Source of the DNA: CAZUZS01 sp964624795
Lineage (GTDB): Bacteria > Calditrichota > Calditrichia > RBG-13-44-9
Length of the DNA: 16,699 nucleotides
NCBI GenBank assembly: GCA_964624795.1
Contig: CAZUZS010000084.1
Span: 1 to 16,699, forward strand
Direction of reading: 5' to 3'
The notes under the pieces are model-generated. The model saw nothing but the letters and a program-made list of their open reading frames with translations. It made no database searches and was not told the origin of the DNA. The position numbers and the translations under genes are program-made. This document shows positions 1-8,067 of the stretch, piece by piece; the stretch's first letter is position 1, and the number at the start of each line of letters is the position of its first letter.

Positions 1-16
1 GAATGATGATATTATC

Positions 17-2569
17 TTGACGAAGTTTACAATCATTTTCGCAATAGCTTTTTTGGCTTCGCTAATTCTCATCCGCGGGGTGCGAATTATGGCTACCAAG
101 TTTAATATCGGCTCTCTTCCCTCTCCCCGCAAAATTCATCGTGAATTCAAACCGCTTCTGGGTGGCCTGGGATTCACTGTCAGCATCGTTATCGCCGTAT
201 TTGCCGCTCAGATTATGCAACTCCTTCCAGCGACAATCTGGCAACAAACATTGTTCTTCTGGCTGGGTCTGCTGATCATCTTGCTGGTTGGGCTTGTTGA
301 CGATATCAAAGGTGTCCATTCCAAGAGAAAATTCCTGGGACAGGGAATTGCTGCAGCATTCCTTATCTTAGGTGGCTGTCGAATTCAGTCCTTTAGCGGG
401 CCGATGGGCGAGGTCTTTCAACTGGGGCTATTTTCCATTCCATTCACGTTCCTTTGGATCATCTTCATCATAAACGCAATCAATCTCATGGATGGTTTGG
501 ATGGGCTGGCCGGTGGCATCGGCTTGATTATTATTACCGGTTTTCTAATTATCCTGATTAATGTAGGGAATGCTTTCCTGCTGATATTGGCAATTGGCCT
601 GGCTGCCGGGCTTCTTGGATTTCTTCGTTACAATTATCATCCGGCATCTATTTTCATGGGGGATGTCGGTAGTTTGCAACTTGGATACATCCTGGCTTTC
701 TTTTCAATCGAATCCCTGAAGGTCGCCTCCAGTCACCAGGTGTATTTTGTAACATCTCTAATTTTGCTGGGTGTGCCGGTTACCGATACTTTGATCTCCT
801 ACATGCGGCGTCTCAGTCAGGGCCAGAGCCCATTTCTTGCCGATAAACAGCATATCCATCATCGCCTGATGAATCTGGGGCTAACCCACCTGCAGACTGT
901 CTGGATGCTTTATATCTTCACAATATTTTCGGTTTCTGCCGGCATATTCATGGTCTTTTTTCAGGGTATCGCTAGTCTGTTATTATTTATCATTACCTTT
1001 GTTTTTGCGCTCTACTGGGTTTGGCGCCTGGGCTATGTTGAAACGCGCTATAGCTGGCAAAGCCTTGCATACCAATCGCAGCAGGCAATCCCGCTGGTGC
1101 GCCGTGCTCCGTTGCACTTTAACCGTATCTGGCATAAACTGCTTCTCTTTTTCTCAGATGTTGTCGCAGTAAATATTTCCCTGTTCTTCACATACTGGCT
1201 CAAATTTCAATCCGGAATTTTTGAGCCCGCAGTATTCAGACCGGTATCTGATTATTTTTCGAGCGCGGCGTTCCTTTTAATTACAGTCGGCTGGATTTTT
1301 CTTTTCTGGCTGAACAATCTTTATCTCATGGAATGGGACGTATCGCGGTTTGACAAAGTGCTGCAAGTTTCAAAAATAATTACTTTCGGAATCGTTGTTG
1401 TTGGCTTCATCACCGCCGATTTTCAACAAATGTTGACGCATACGCAGATGCTATCTCTTATCAGTTACTGGCTATTTATGATGTTTTTTGTCAATGCAGG
1501 GCGACTTTTTGTAATCGGGGTAGAAAAGAGCTTTGGTCTGTTCGAATATTCTCCCAAAAAAACACTCATTATTGGATGTAATGATATTGGTAGGGCGGTA
1601 ATGGAAGATATCCGGCTAAATCCTCACTTTATCTTCGATGTTCGCGGCTTTGTTTCCAAACATGTGCAACGCGAAGAATTTCTTGGTGTGCCGGTGGTGG
1701 GGGATTATTCCTCGCTTCCCGGTCTCATTCACGATCTTAAAATAGAAGAAGTCATAATTACATTGCCGGAGGAGGCAACCGAGGATTTTATTCAAATACT
1801 AAGTTATTGTGAACCCCAGCAAGTCAAGATTAAAATTCCTCACCGTACACACGAAATTTATTTTGCCAGCCAGGAAAGTCTGGTCAGCCACGCTTATCTC
1901 CAATTATTTACTGAAAAAATGGTGCTCTGGCAATGGATGATAAAGAGGATTATTGATGCAACTGCTGCTCTCACACTTCTCGCCATTTTATCTCCATTTT
2001 TTCTGGTAACTGCCGCATATATTGGCTTAAAATTCCATAAATCAGTTTTTGTAAAAATTCCGATTCTGGGAAAAAATGGAATCCCGTTTCTAATGTATGT
2101 TTTCAGGCTAACCGGCATGGATTATCATTTTGAAAACAATCCCATCTATCTTGGTGCAAGTGACCCGGAAACATCCGGCAGCGGGTTCCTGCGTTTTCTT
2201 TACCGGTATCGGCTCTATAAACTGCCCCAAATAATCAATGTGTTTTTGGGCGATATGAGCCTTGTTGGTCCGCGACCTGAGCCTGCCGAGTGGTTTGATA
2301 AATTTCGCAACGATATTCGTTTCATTCACCGCCGATTGGCAATCCGACCCGGTCTGACTGGCCTGGGACAGGTTAAATATCATTATGAGATGTCCACCAG
2401 AATTCTGAAGGAAAGAGTCAGATTCGATATTTATTATATAGAAAATTTGTCACTCAGGATGGACTTTCGCATTTTGCTTCGCACCCTGTTTCTGTTATTT
2501 AAAAAGCCTGCGGAATTACCATTGGATGATCCCGAACCAGTGAAAAACTCCAGACAGCATATCCGATGA
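17..2569 (+). CDS. WecA/MraY-type phosphoglycosyl transferase fused to a WbaP/WcaJ-like module with a degenerate active site
   Basis: This membrane protein probably transfers a HexNAc-1-phosphate from a UDP-sugar to undecaprenyl phosphate, the first step of a surface glycan. Residues 1-340 carry the WecA/TagO signature: Asp95-Asp96, the loop NAINLMDGLDGLAGG at 153-167, GDVGS at 215-219 and the HIHHRL motif at 279-284. A second architecture follows: membrane segments at about 373-500, a Rossmann-like domain at 515-610 starting KTLIIGCNDIG, and a WbaP-type transferase domain at about 640-828 with GDMSLVGPRP at 745-754 and RPGLTGLGQV at 777-786. The family motif LDELPQ reads LYKLPQ at 733-738, so the Asp-Glu catalytic pair is Tyr734-Lys735. 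At 850 residues it is about the sum of a WecA and a WbaP. The start is a TTG at 17; the frame stays open to the window edge, so an upstream start is possible. The stop overlaps the next start by 4 bases. The WecA half is secure; activity of the second half is doubtful. Confidence 0.85.
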   Translation: MTKFTIIFAIAFLASLILIRGVRIMATKFNIGSLPSPRKIHREFKPLLGGLGFTVSIVIAVFAAQIMQLLPATIWQQTLFFWLGLLIILLVGLVDDIKGVHSKRKFLGQGIAAAFLILGGCRIQSFSGPMGEVFQLGLFSIPFTFLWIIFIINAINLMDGLDGLAGGIGLIIITGFLIILINVGNAFLLILAIGLAAGLLGFLRYNYHPASIFMGDVGSLQLGYILAFFSIESLKVASSHQVYFVTSLILLGVPVTDTLISYMRRLSQGQSPFLADKQHIHHRLMNLGLTHLQTVWMLYIFTIFSVSAGIFMVFFQGIASLLLFIITFVFALYWVWRLGYVETRYSWQSLAYQSQQAIPLVRRAPLHFNRIWHKLLLFFSDVVAVNISLFFTYWLKFQSGIFEPAVFRPVSDYFSSAAFLLITVGWIFLFWLNNLYLMEWDVSRFDKVLQVSKIITFGIVVVGFITADFQQMLTHTQMLSLISYWLFMMFFVNAGRLFVIGVEKSFGLFEYSPKKTLIIGCNDIGRAVMEDIRLNPHFIFDVRGFVSKHVQREEFLGVPVVGDYSSLPGLIHDLKIEEVIITLPEEATEDFIQILSYCEPQQVKIKIPHRTHEIYFASQESLVSHAYLQLFTEKMVLWQWMIKRIIDATAALTLLAILSPFFLVTAAYIGLKFHKSVFVKIPILGKNGIPFLMYVFRLTGMDYHFENNPIYLGASDPETSGSGFLRFLYRYRLYKLPQIINVFLGDMSLVGPRPEPAEWFDKFRNDIRFIHRRLAIRPGLTGLGQVKYHYEMSTRILKERVRFDIYYIENLSLRMDFRILLRTLFLLFKKPAELPLDDPEPVKNSRQHIR

Positions 2570-4725
2570 TTAATTCAAACAAAAACGGTAATATGCCGGA
2601 ACCAAAGGGCGGCAAGGCATTTTCTAACCAATCGCAACCCAAAATTTCAATTGTGATCGTAAATTACAACGTAAAGGAATACCTGGCGCAGGCGCTTAAT
2701 TCCATTAAGAAGGCCTTGGAAGGCATAACTCACGAAATATTTATCGTTGATAATGCGTCTGTCGATGGGAGTATTTCTTACTTGGAGAAAAACTTTTCTG
2801 ATGTTAAGATAATCCAGAATCAGGTCAATCTTGGCTTCGGAAAAGCAAATAACCAGGCACTGAAATTGGCAGGCGGTGAATTTATCGTTCTTATCAATCC
2901 CGATACGGTGGTGCAGGAGGACACCTTCCGGGAACTGTTGATGTTCTTCGAAAAAACGCCGGATGCCGGGGCTGCGACATGCAAGATAATCAACCCCGAC
3001 GGCACGTTTTCTATCGATTGTCGGCATAGCATTCCTACTCCCTCGATCGCTTTTTGGAAAGTTACCGGTCTCAGCCGAATTTTCCCAAAAAGCAGGATTT
3101 TCGGGCGTTACAATCTCACCTATTTAGATCCCGATCAAAGTTATGCCGTACCGGCGATATCCGGTTCATTCATGATGATCAGGAAAGAAACTCTGGAAGC
3201 TGCCGGGCAGTTCGACGAACGCTTTTTCATGTATTGCGAAGATATTGATTTATGCCACCGTATTAACCAGATCGGTTTTAAGATATATTATGTCCCGTCT
3301 TCCCAGATTATACACTACAAGGGGGAGAGTACGAAGAAAGACAACCTGGATTACGTTATAACCTTTAATAAATCGCTCTACCTGTTTTTCAAGAAATATT
3401 ATGCGCCGGGGTCCATTTTTCTCTTCAGGTGGCTGATTACCATTGGCATATTTTTTCGGGCTGTTGTTCTCTACATCAAGAATTTTCTGCGGAACAATTT
3501 TCCCTTGTTGCTCGACATTGCTATCCTGAATAGCGCCACTTTTTTGGCTCTATTCCTGCGATTTGGTTTGGCATCAGAAACATTTTGGCAAGACTTTACC
3601 CGGCAGTTCTTTGTAGTGAATATTTTTAATACAATCGTTTTTCTTCTCATATCCTTCTATATGGATATCTATCCCGGGCATCGCTTTTCCATCCAGAGTG
3701 TCATAAAATCGAACCTTGTTACTTTTATGCTGGTGGCATCGCTGACCTTTTTTATCAAAAGTTTTGGATTTTCGAGAATTGTCGTCCTGGTGACCTTCTT
3801 CATTTCCCCTCTTTTCATGATTTCTTGGCGTGCCATACTCCGCCGCCATTTTCGGGGAGAGAAATCGGCATGGGGCAGGGATTTTTTCAGCAAGCCCACA
3901 GTGGTGGTGGGAAACGGCTCCGATGTCAGACTGCTCTGCGATAAGCTGATGGCGAGAAAAGAAATTGATTACGATTTGGTGGGTTGGATTTCGATTGATG
4001 AAATACCGGCTGGAGGTAAGAATGGAGGGGATAAAAGGAACCTGGGAACTCTTGAAAATCTCAAGGCGCTTTTGAAAATGCATCGTATACGGCAGGTCAT
4101 TTTCTCCACCCATTCCATCAGCTATGAGGAGATTTTACGAACCATGTCCTCCGTCTCGAATTCCACAATCGAATATAAGATGGCGCCTTCCAATCTGGAC
4201 GTGATCATCGGGAAATCGCACATCGAGAGATTGGACGATTTTCCCCTTCTTGACATTGAATATGCGCTGAACAAGAGGTTTAACCGTTTTATCAAACGCT
4301 TCATCGATTTGTGCTTCTCGGTGATGATTTTGACCCTGACTTTGCCCTTTTTTCTAATTTACCTTTTATTCAAGCATCGCAAAATAGAAACACATTATTT
4401 TGTTGCGAACAAAGACAGTAGGATTAGGAATTACCGATTCAGCCAAACGCAGCCGGATAGCCTACCCAATAGCTGGCTTGTATTATGGCAAGTTGTGCGG
4501 GGAAACCTGTCGCTGGTAGGTTCGCCATTGCGGGAGGAAGTATCTCCTAAAGAAAATCAATATTGGTACAAACCAGGGCTTACCGGCCTGATTCAATTGA
4601 ATCAGGATAAGATTCAGGTGCCGGATGATGCTGAAAAATATCATCTGTTCTATCTGAAAAACCAATCAACCTTACTCGATTTCGAAATCATGTTAAAGGC
4701 AATCTGGAAATATATCTTCGGATAA
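2566..4725 (+). CDS. GT2 glycosyltransferase fused to a WbaP-like membrane module with a degenerate active site
   Basis: The N-terminal half (about 27-255) is a rhamnosyltransferase-type GT2 domain: ISIVIVNYN at 28-35, VDNAS at 61-65, NPDT at 111-114, the acceptor segment SGSFMMIRK at 199-207 and CEDIDL at 224-229. It would add a sugar to a lipid-linked intermediate at the inner membrane. After it come a membrane segment near 284-304, a group of membrane segments at about 312-424, a Rossmann-like stretch starting TVVVGNGSDV at 445-454, and a WbaP-type tail from KRFIDL at 577. The tail keeps RGNLSLVG (645-652) and PGLTGL (670-675). The part that normally holds the FRSM and LDELPQ motifs is shortened, and the Asp-Glu pair aligns with Asn635-Ser636. 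VGPRP reads VGSPL. The start overlaps the upstream stop as ATGA, so translation is probably coupled. No clear SD is visible; a second ATG at 2593 is possible. GT2 activity is likely. A role for the tail as membrane anchor or partner of the upstream protein is inference. Confidence 0.82.
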   Translation: MINSNKNGNMPEPKGGKAFSNQSQPKISIVIVNYNVKEYLAQALNSIKKALEGITHEIFIVDNASVDGSISYLEKNFSDVKIIQNQVNLGFGKANNQALKLAGGEFIVLINPDTVVQEDTFRELLMFFEKTPDAGAATCKIINPDGTFSIDCRHSIPTPSIAFWKVTGLSRIFPKSRIFGRYNLTYLDPDQSYAVPAISGSFMMIRKETLEAAGQFDERFFMYCEDIDLCHRINQIGFKIYYVPSSQIIHYKGESTKKDNLDYVITFNKSLYLFFKKYYAPGSIFLFRWLITIGIFFRAVVLYIKNFLRNNFPLLLDIAILNSATFLALFLRFGLASETFWQDFTRQFFVVNIFNTIVFLLISFYMDIYPGHRFSIQSVIKSNLVTFMLVASLTFFIKSFGFSRIVVLVTFFISPLFMISWRAILRRHFRGEKSAWGRDFFSKPTVVVGNGSDVRLLCDKLMARKEIDYDLVGWISIDEIPAGGKNGGDKRNLGTLENLKALLKMHRIRQVIFSTHSISYEEILRTMSSVSNSTIEYKMAPSNLDVIIGKSHIERLDDFPLLDIEYALNKRFNRFIKRFIDLCFSVMILTLTLPFFLIYLLFKHRKIETHYFVANKDSRIRNYRFSQTQPDSLPNSWLVLWQVVRGNLSLVGSPLREEVSPKENQYWYKPGLTGLIQLNQDKIQVPDDAEKYHLFYLKNQSTLLDFEIMLKAIWKYIFG

Positions 4726-4798
4726 GGGACTGTGCCTGCATTGTAGCGCGAATGAGGTTTGGCCAGGTAAAAGACGGAATTTGGCAGAAAACATGAAT

Positions 4799-5848
4799 TC
4801 AGGTATTCAGCTGCGCTAATCTCTTCTCCAACATTGCTTTTATTTGCTGCCAGGGGATTTTTTCGAGGCAATTGCCATTGTGGCATTTTTTTGGATTGCA
4901 GGTCTTGCAGGGCTTCACGTCCGGAACAACAACACTTTCCATTTGGTTGTAAGGCCCCCAGCGCTTGGGTGAGCAGGGAATGGCCGGGCAGTAAAAGGCA
5001 AGCAGGGGAACATCGTATGCCCTGGCTATATGAAGCGGGCCGGTGCTGTTCGAAATGAATAGCCTGGCATGAGAAATCACCGCCATATAGGTTTCAAGAT
5101 CCCACAGACCGGTATTTTTGAATAAGTTGCCAGTACGACTACGATTGGCGATTTCCTCAATTAAAGTCTCCTCGGATGCGTTTCCGGAAAGAATAATCCT
5201 AAGCGATGAATTTGCTCCCAGGTAGGTTATGATTCTGGCAAACATTTCGGGGGGTAAATTGGGAGCGGAACCTCCACTTCCCGGGTGAACGATGAGGTAG
5301 TCCTCATTTAATCCAATTTCACGCAAGGCATCCTGTTGAATTTTGCGTAAGTTTTCATCTCTGATAAAATGGAATTCGACTTCATTCAGATTGGGGTGGT
5401 TGTCTGGGCCATCGCCGAGCAGCGCCATATTGTATTCCAATTCGTGAAATCGGCCGTATTTCCTGTGCTGAAATATACGATGGTTCAACAAAAATGAATA
5501 CCAGCGATACCCGGTACCCACCCGCCGTTTTATTCCGGCAAGCCAAAGGGCCAGGGCCAACCCTGCCTGCGGGAAGAATAAGAAAGCAATATCAATTTTT
5601 AGATCGCGAAGTTGTTTTGCCAGACGCCAGTGCCCCTTTATTCCCCTGTGCTCATCTTCGGGGCTGTAAATGATGACATCATCCAGAAACTCATGATGTT
5701 CCAGGAGAGGAGCGGTATAGGCCTTGGTCAGGAAGTAAATTTTGGCAGCAGGGTATCTTAGTCGCAGCGCGGTAATTGCCGGCGTCGTCAAAATGACATC
5801 ACCGATTCGGTCCGTACGAATCAATAATATATTATTAAATTGCTTCAT
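4799..5848 (-). CDS. GT9 glycosyltransferase, ADP-heptose:LPS heptosyltransferase family
   Basis: A cytoplasmic GT-B glycosyltransferase that would transfer a heptose, or a related sugar, onto LPS core. The N-terminus NILLIRTDRIGDVILTTPAI (6-25) is the family signature, with the usual acidic residue at Asp13. The nucleotide-sugar side shows HPGSGGSAPNLPPEMFA (188-204) and SNSTGPLHIARA (266-277). The usual Asn-Trp-Pro after the glycine loop reads Asn-Leu-Pro. The length of 349 residues is normal. The C-terminus has a cysteine cluster (Cys314, 317, 322, 327), seen in some members of the family and possibly a metal site. The gene is last in a three-gene minus-strand operon. Its SD, AGGAAAA, lies inside the end of the upstream gene, with a 4-base gap between the genes. 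The exact donor and acceptor cannot be read from the sequence. Another GT9 activity is possible, since this family also works outside LPS core. Confidence 0.88.
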   Translation of the reverse strand: MKQFNNILLIRTDRIGDVILTTPAITALRLRYPAAKIYFLTKAYTAPLLEHHEFLDDVIIYSPEDEHRGIKGHWRLAKQLRDLKIDIAFLFFPQAGLALALWLAGIKRRVGTGYRWYSFLLNHRIFQHRKYGRFHELEYNMALLGDGPDNHPNLNEVEFHFIRDENLRKIQQDALREIGLNEDYLIVHPGSGGSAPNLPPEMFARIITYLGANSSLRIILSGNASEETLIEEIANRSRTGNLFKNTGLWDLETYMAVISHARLFISNSTGPLHIARAYDVPLLAFYCPAIPCSPKRWGPYNQMESVVVPDVKPCKTCNPKKCHNGNCLEKIPWQQIKAMLEKRLAQLNT

Positions 5849-5852
5849 AAAT

Positions 5853-6632
5853 TCACTTTTTCCTTGCGCTGTAAATCTCGATGAACTTGAAATATCTGAC
5901 CATAAAATTCAACGAATCAAACAATGCCGCAAAGAAACCCGGCCAGCCGTCCCGAATTCCCATCTTGAGAAAGTATCGTCTAAAAAAGCGCAAACCCGGC
6001 TGACTGAACCAATAATGAAAGGACATGGCAAATCCCGGATGTTTGCCCTGCTCGAAAAGATAATTTGCTTCAAAAGTGGTGTAGAAATCAAATTTCTGCA
6101 GATATTGCGAAATCGAAATGTAAGGGAAATGCAGCAAATCGTTTTCCAACTTACCGATGGAACCGTTTATATGCAATTTTTCGTGAACATGCTTCTGAGG
6201 AAAAGCGGCGTGGCCTTTTCGGAACAAACGCAACTGTTTGTCCGGATACTGGCTGCCATGTTTCAGCCACCTTCCGAAATAGTGATTTCTGCGATTTGAT
6301 TCCCAGGCATTAAATTCATTTTCTGCATTGACCTTAGTCAGTATCTCGGCAGCCAGCGACTCCGGAATTCGTTCGTCGGGATCCAAATAGAAAATCCAAT
6401 CGCCGTTGGCTTGTTCCATGGCAAAGGCCTTGTTTACATTCAGGTTCGGATTGTTTGGACGCCGGAAAGTTCGGCAGCCGGAAGTTTCGGCGAAGTCAGC
6501 GGAATCGTCGCTGCTCTCACAATCCACATAAATAATTTCATCGCACCACGTTAAAGTTGGCAGCAGCTCTTTCAAGTGATAAACTTCGTTATGCCCGATT
6601 ATAGTGATGGATAGTTTGTTTTTAGGTGTCAT
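5853..6632 (-). CDS. WaaE/KdtX-like GT2 glycosyltransferase (LPS core type)
   Basis: A short GT-A glycosyltransferase of the WaaE/KdtX group, which in enterobacteria adds glucose to the inner-core heptose of LPS. Visible motifs are LSITIIGHNE at 7-16, WCDEIIYVDCESSDDS at 29-44, the metal and nucleotide-sugar motif LDPDER at 83-88, and KQLRLFRKG followed by HVHEKL at 132-152. These are the family's hallmark spacings. The length of 259 residues is normal. A hydrophobic, aromatic C-terminal third (about 203-255) probably sits against the inner membrane. There is no signal peptide. The stop of the upstream GT4 gene is 2 bases before this start and the downstream GT9 start follows after 4 bases, so the three are surely co-transcribed. 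The neighbouring heptosyltransferase supports an LPS-core role. The actual sugar is unknown. Confidence 0.85.
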   Translation of the reverse strand: MTPKNKLSITIIGHNEVYHLKELLPTLTWCDEIIYVDCESSDDSADFAETSGCRTFRRPNNPNLNVNKAFAMEQANGDWIFYLDPDERIPESLAAEILTKVNAENEFNAWESNRRNHYFGRWLKHGSQYPDKQLRLFRKGHAAFPQKHVHEKLHINGSIGKLENDLLHFPYISISQYLQKFDFYTTFEANYLFEQGKHPGFAMSFHYWFSQPGLRFFRRYFLKMGIRDGWPGFFAALFDSLNFMVRYFKFIEIYSARKK

Positions 6633-6634
6633 AT

Positions 6635-7822
6635 TTATCTCGTTTGCTCCAGAACGTTCTGGTAAACTGCCAGCGTAGAACTTAGAAAAGTCTGATAGCT
6701 GAAGTTTTTTTCCGCATTTTTCCTGGCATTCTGCCCCATCGTTTTAAAAAGCTCTTTGTTTTGTACGAAGATTTCCATTTTAGCAGCCAACTCATCATCC
6801 GAGCCTGGTCGAACTATAAAACCCTCCTGCTCGTCTCTTATCATCTCCGGCAGTACATTTACCTCGCTGACTATAATCGGTTTTGCCATAGACATCGTCT
6901 CTCCAGCGATCCGGCTGACTGCCTCTGATCCTTCCGAGCAGATGACGCCTACATCGAGGGCCGAAATTACCCGGCGAACATCATCGATTTTATCGAGGAA
7001 GCGGACACTGTTGAGAATTCCGAGATCTCCTGCGAATCGGCTTAATTCTGCCTTGGAGATTTCGACTTCCTCTCCGCTGATGATGAACACGGTTTGCGGT
7101 GCTTCCCGGATAACCTGAGCGGCGGCACTCAGAAAAGTGCGGTGCCCTTTTACCGGAGAGAACCGGCCCACCATGCCAAATACTGTCGCGTTTTCCGGGA
7201 TGTTCAATTCCGTTCTTAATGCTGAAGCAGCCTTCTCAGGTTTGAAATGTTCAGTATCCACTGCGGCATAAATTACAGCCGTTTTTTCATCCGGAATCGG
7301 CCAGACTTCCTGGTAACGTCTTTTGTTCGCTTCGCAGGAAAAAATAAAAAAGTCGGTTGCCTGCAAGTGGAGCCATTTATTCACAGGATTGTTTTTTGGG
7401 GGCCTGACGTCTCCCACCGTTCGCACCAGCGGAAGATGAGGTGGCCTTTTGCGAAGAAGCCCACCAAACAGGTGATCTTCCGGGCGGTGTGCATTTATCA
7501 GTTGAATGTGATGTTGTGAAATCAGCCTTTTCAATTGCTTCAGGTTGCGGTAGAACTGCACCGGATGAAGACTTTCCAGGTGAATTTGCGAATACGTTTG
7601 AAGATTCAGCTCTTTTGCATTTTCAATTGGCGGACTGTCAAACGATCCGCCGACAAGCGTGGGATGTCCATTATCGCTCAGTATTTTCGACAGAATCACA
7701 GCATAATAGGCGGTTGCATTCCACCATCTTACCGTAATGAGTTGCAGGGATGAAATTGAGCCTTCTTGCATAGCGCAAAATTTATAAACAGGCACCTGAA
7801 AAAACAAAGCGTAAATTTCCAT
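6635..7822 (-). CDS. GT4 family glycosyltransferase
   Basis: A GT-B retaining glycosyltransferase, first gene of the minus-strand operon. The C-terminal nucleotide-sugar domain shows GMVGRFSPVKGH (216-227), with the Arg220 and Lys225 typical of GT4. SEGSEAVSRIAGETMSMAKP (296-315) is the E-x7-E region, with Glu300 and Glu308 in the expected places. The N-terminal domain starts near SSLQLITVRWW (24-34) and is less conserved, as expected for the acceptor side. The start is uncertain. The ATG at 7822 gives 395 residues, but the GT fold seems to begin after the in-frame ATG at 7771 (residue 18). Neither has a clear SD, so the shorter form of 378 residues is quite possible. Sugar donor and acceptor cannot be told. 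The linkage to WaaE-like and GT9 genes suggests LPS core or a short surface oligosaccharide. Confidence 0.85.
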   Translation of the reverse strand: MEIYALFFQVPVYKFCAMQEGSISSLQLITVRWWNATAYYAVILSKILSDNGHPTLVGGSFDSPPIENAKELNLQTYSQIHLESLHPVQFYRNLKQLKRLISQHHIQLINAHRPEDHLFGGLLRKRPPHLPLVRTVGDVRPPKNNPVNKWLHLQATDFFIFSCEANKRRYQEVWPIPDEKTAVIYAAVDTEHFKPEKAASALRTELNIPENATVFGMVGRFSPVKGHRTFLSAAAQVIREAPQTVFIISGEEVEISKAELSRFAGDLGILNSVRFLDKIDDVRRVISALDVGVICSEGSEAVSRIAGETMSMAKPIIVSEVNVLPEMIRDEQEGFIVRPGSDDELAAKMEIFVQNKELFKTMGQNARKNAEKNFSYQTFLSSTLAVYQNVLEQTR

Positions 7823-8067
7823 CTTAATTTAGCATTCAGACGCCAGATTCAATACAGGAGCTTTGCAGCTTTGACAGGTTTTGAATTTTACCTTGATTTG
7901 GCTGCCAACTTCACAAGGGCAAGGGGTTGTCGCCCCTTGTCTTCTTGGTTCGACGGTGGTTCATTATAAACAAATCACTCTCTTATTCGCCCTGTTAGTT
8001 TTTTTGAGGGGGATGCAGGATGTTTTTTGAGTTGCTTTTTCATTGGCGAACCATTTAATTTTGTTCA
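7823..8067. promoter_or_regulatory. Divergent intergenic region between the glycosyltransferase operon and the repair operon
   Basis: These 245 bases separate two divergent operons and should hold both promoters. On the minus strand there is a consensus -10 box, TATAAT, at 7968-7963, but no good -35 box stands at 16-18 bases from it. A transcript from it would have a leader of about 130 bases. That leader would contain the hairpin at 7920-7939. On the plus strand the DUF523 gene has only AT-rich sequence before it and no clear SD. No credible small gene was seen here. Confidence 0.35.
7920..7939. repeat. Short inverted repeat, 7-bp stem
   Basis: CAAGGGG and CCCCTTG form a perfect 7-bp stem around a 6-base loop, extendable outward with G-T pairs. 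A competing pairing, ACAAGGG at 7913-7919 with CCCTTGT at 7934-7940, is also perfect. No T-run follows closely on either strand, so it is not a standard terminator. It lies in the presumed leader of the minus-strand operon and could be a REP-like element or a leader structure. Confidence 0.45.

Noticed and set aside
1..20. End of an upstream gene at TGA 18-20
   Set aside because: A short frame ATGATGATATTATCTTGA ends there and would overlap the TTG start, which is plausible for an operon, but six codons cannot support a gene call.
3574..4113. 179-residue minus-strand open frame inside the GT2 fusion gene
   Set aside because: It lies antisense to the membrane and Rossmann region of a clear gene, has an unnatural composition rich in His and Lys, and shows no recognisable motif.
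4726..4798. Possible bidirectional terminator between the convergent genes
   Set aside because: TAGCGC near 4744 and GCGCTA near 4814 are inverted, but they are about 65 bases apart, the second lies inside the GT9 gene, and no compact stem or T-run is visible.
7766..7969. 67-residue plus-strand open frame at the start of the divergent region
   Set aside because: It is partly antisense to the GT4 gene, ends inside the palindrome, has no SD and no recognisable features.
8026..8063. Bacteroidetes-type promoter (TTTG ... TAnnTTTG) before the DUF523 gene
   Set aside because: TAATTTTG at 8056-8063 fits the -7 element, but the nearest TTTG is about 26 bases upstream instead of about 19, and the transcript would be leaderless. 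AT-rich chance match is as likely.
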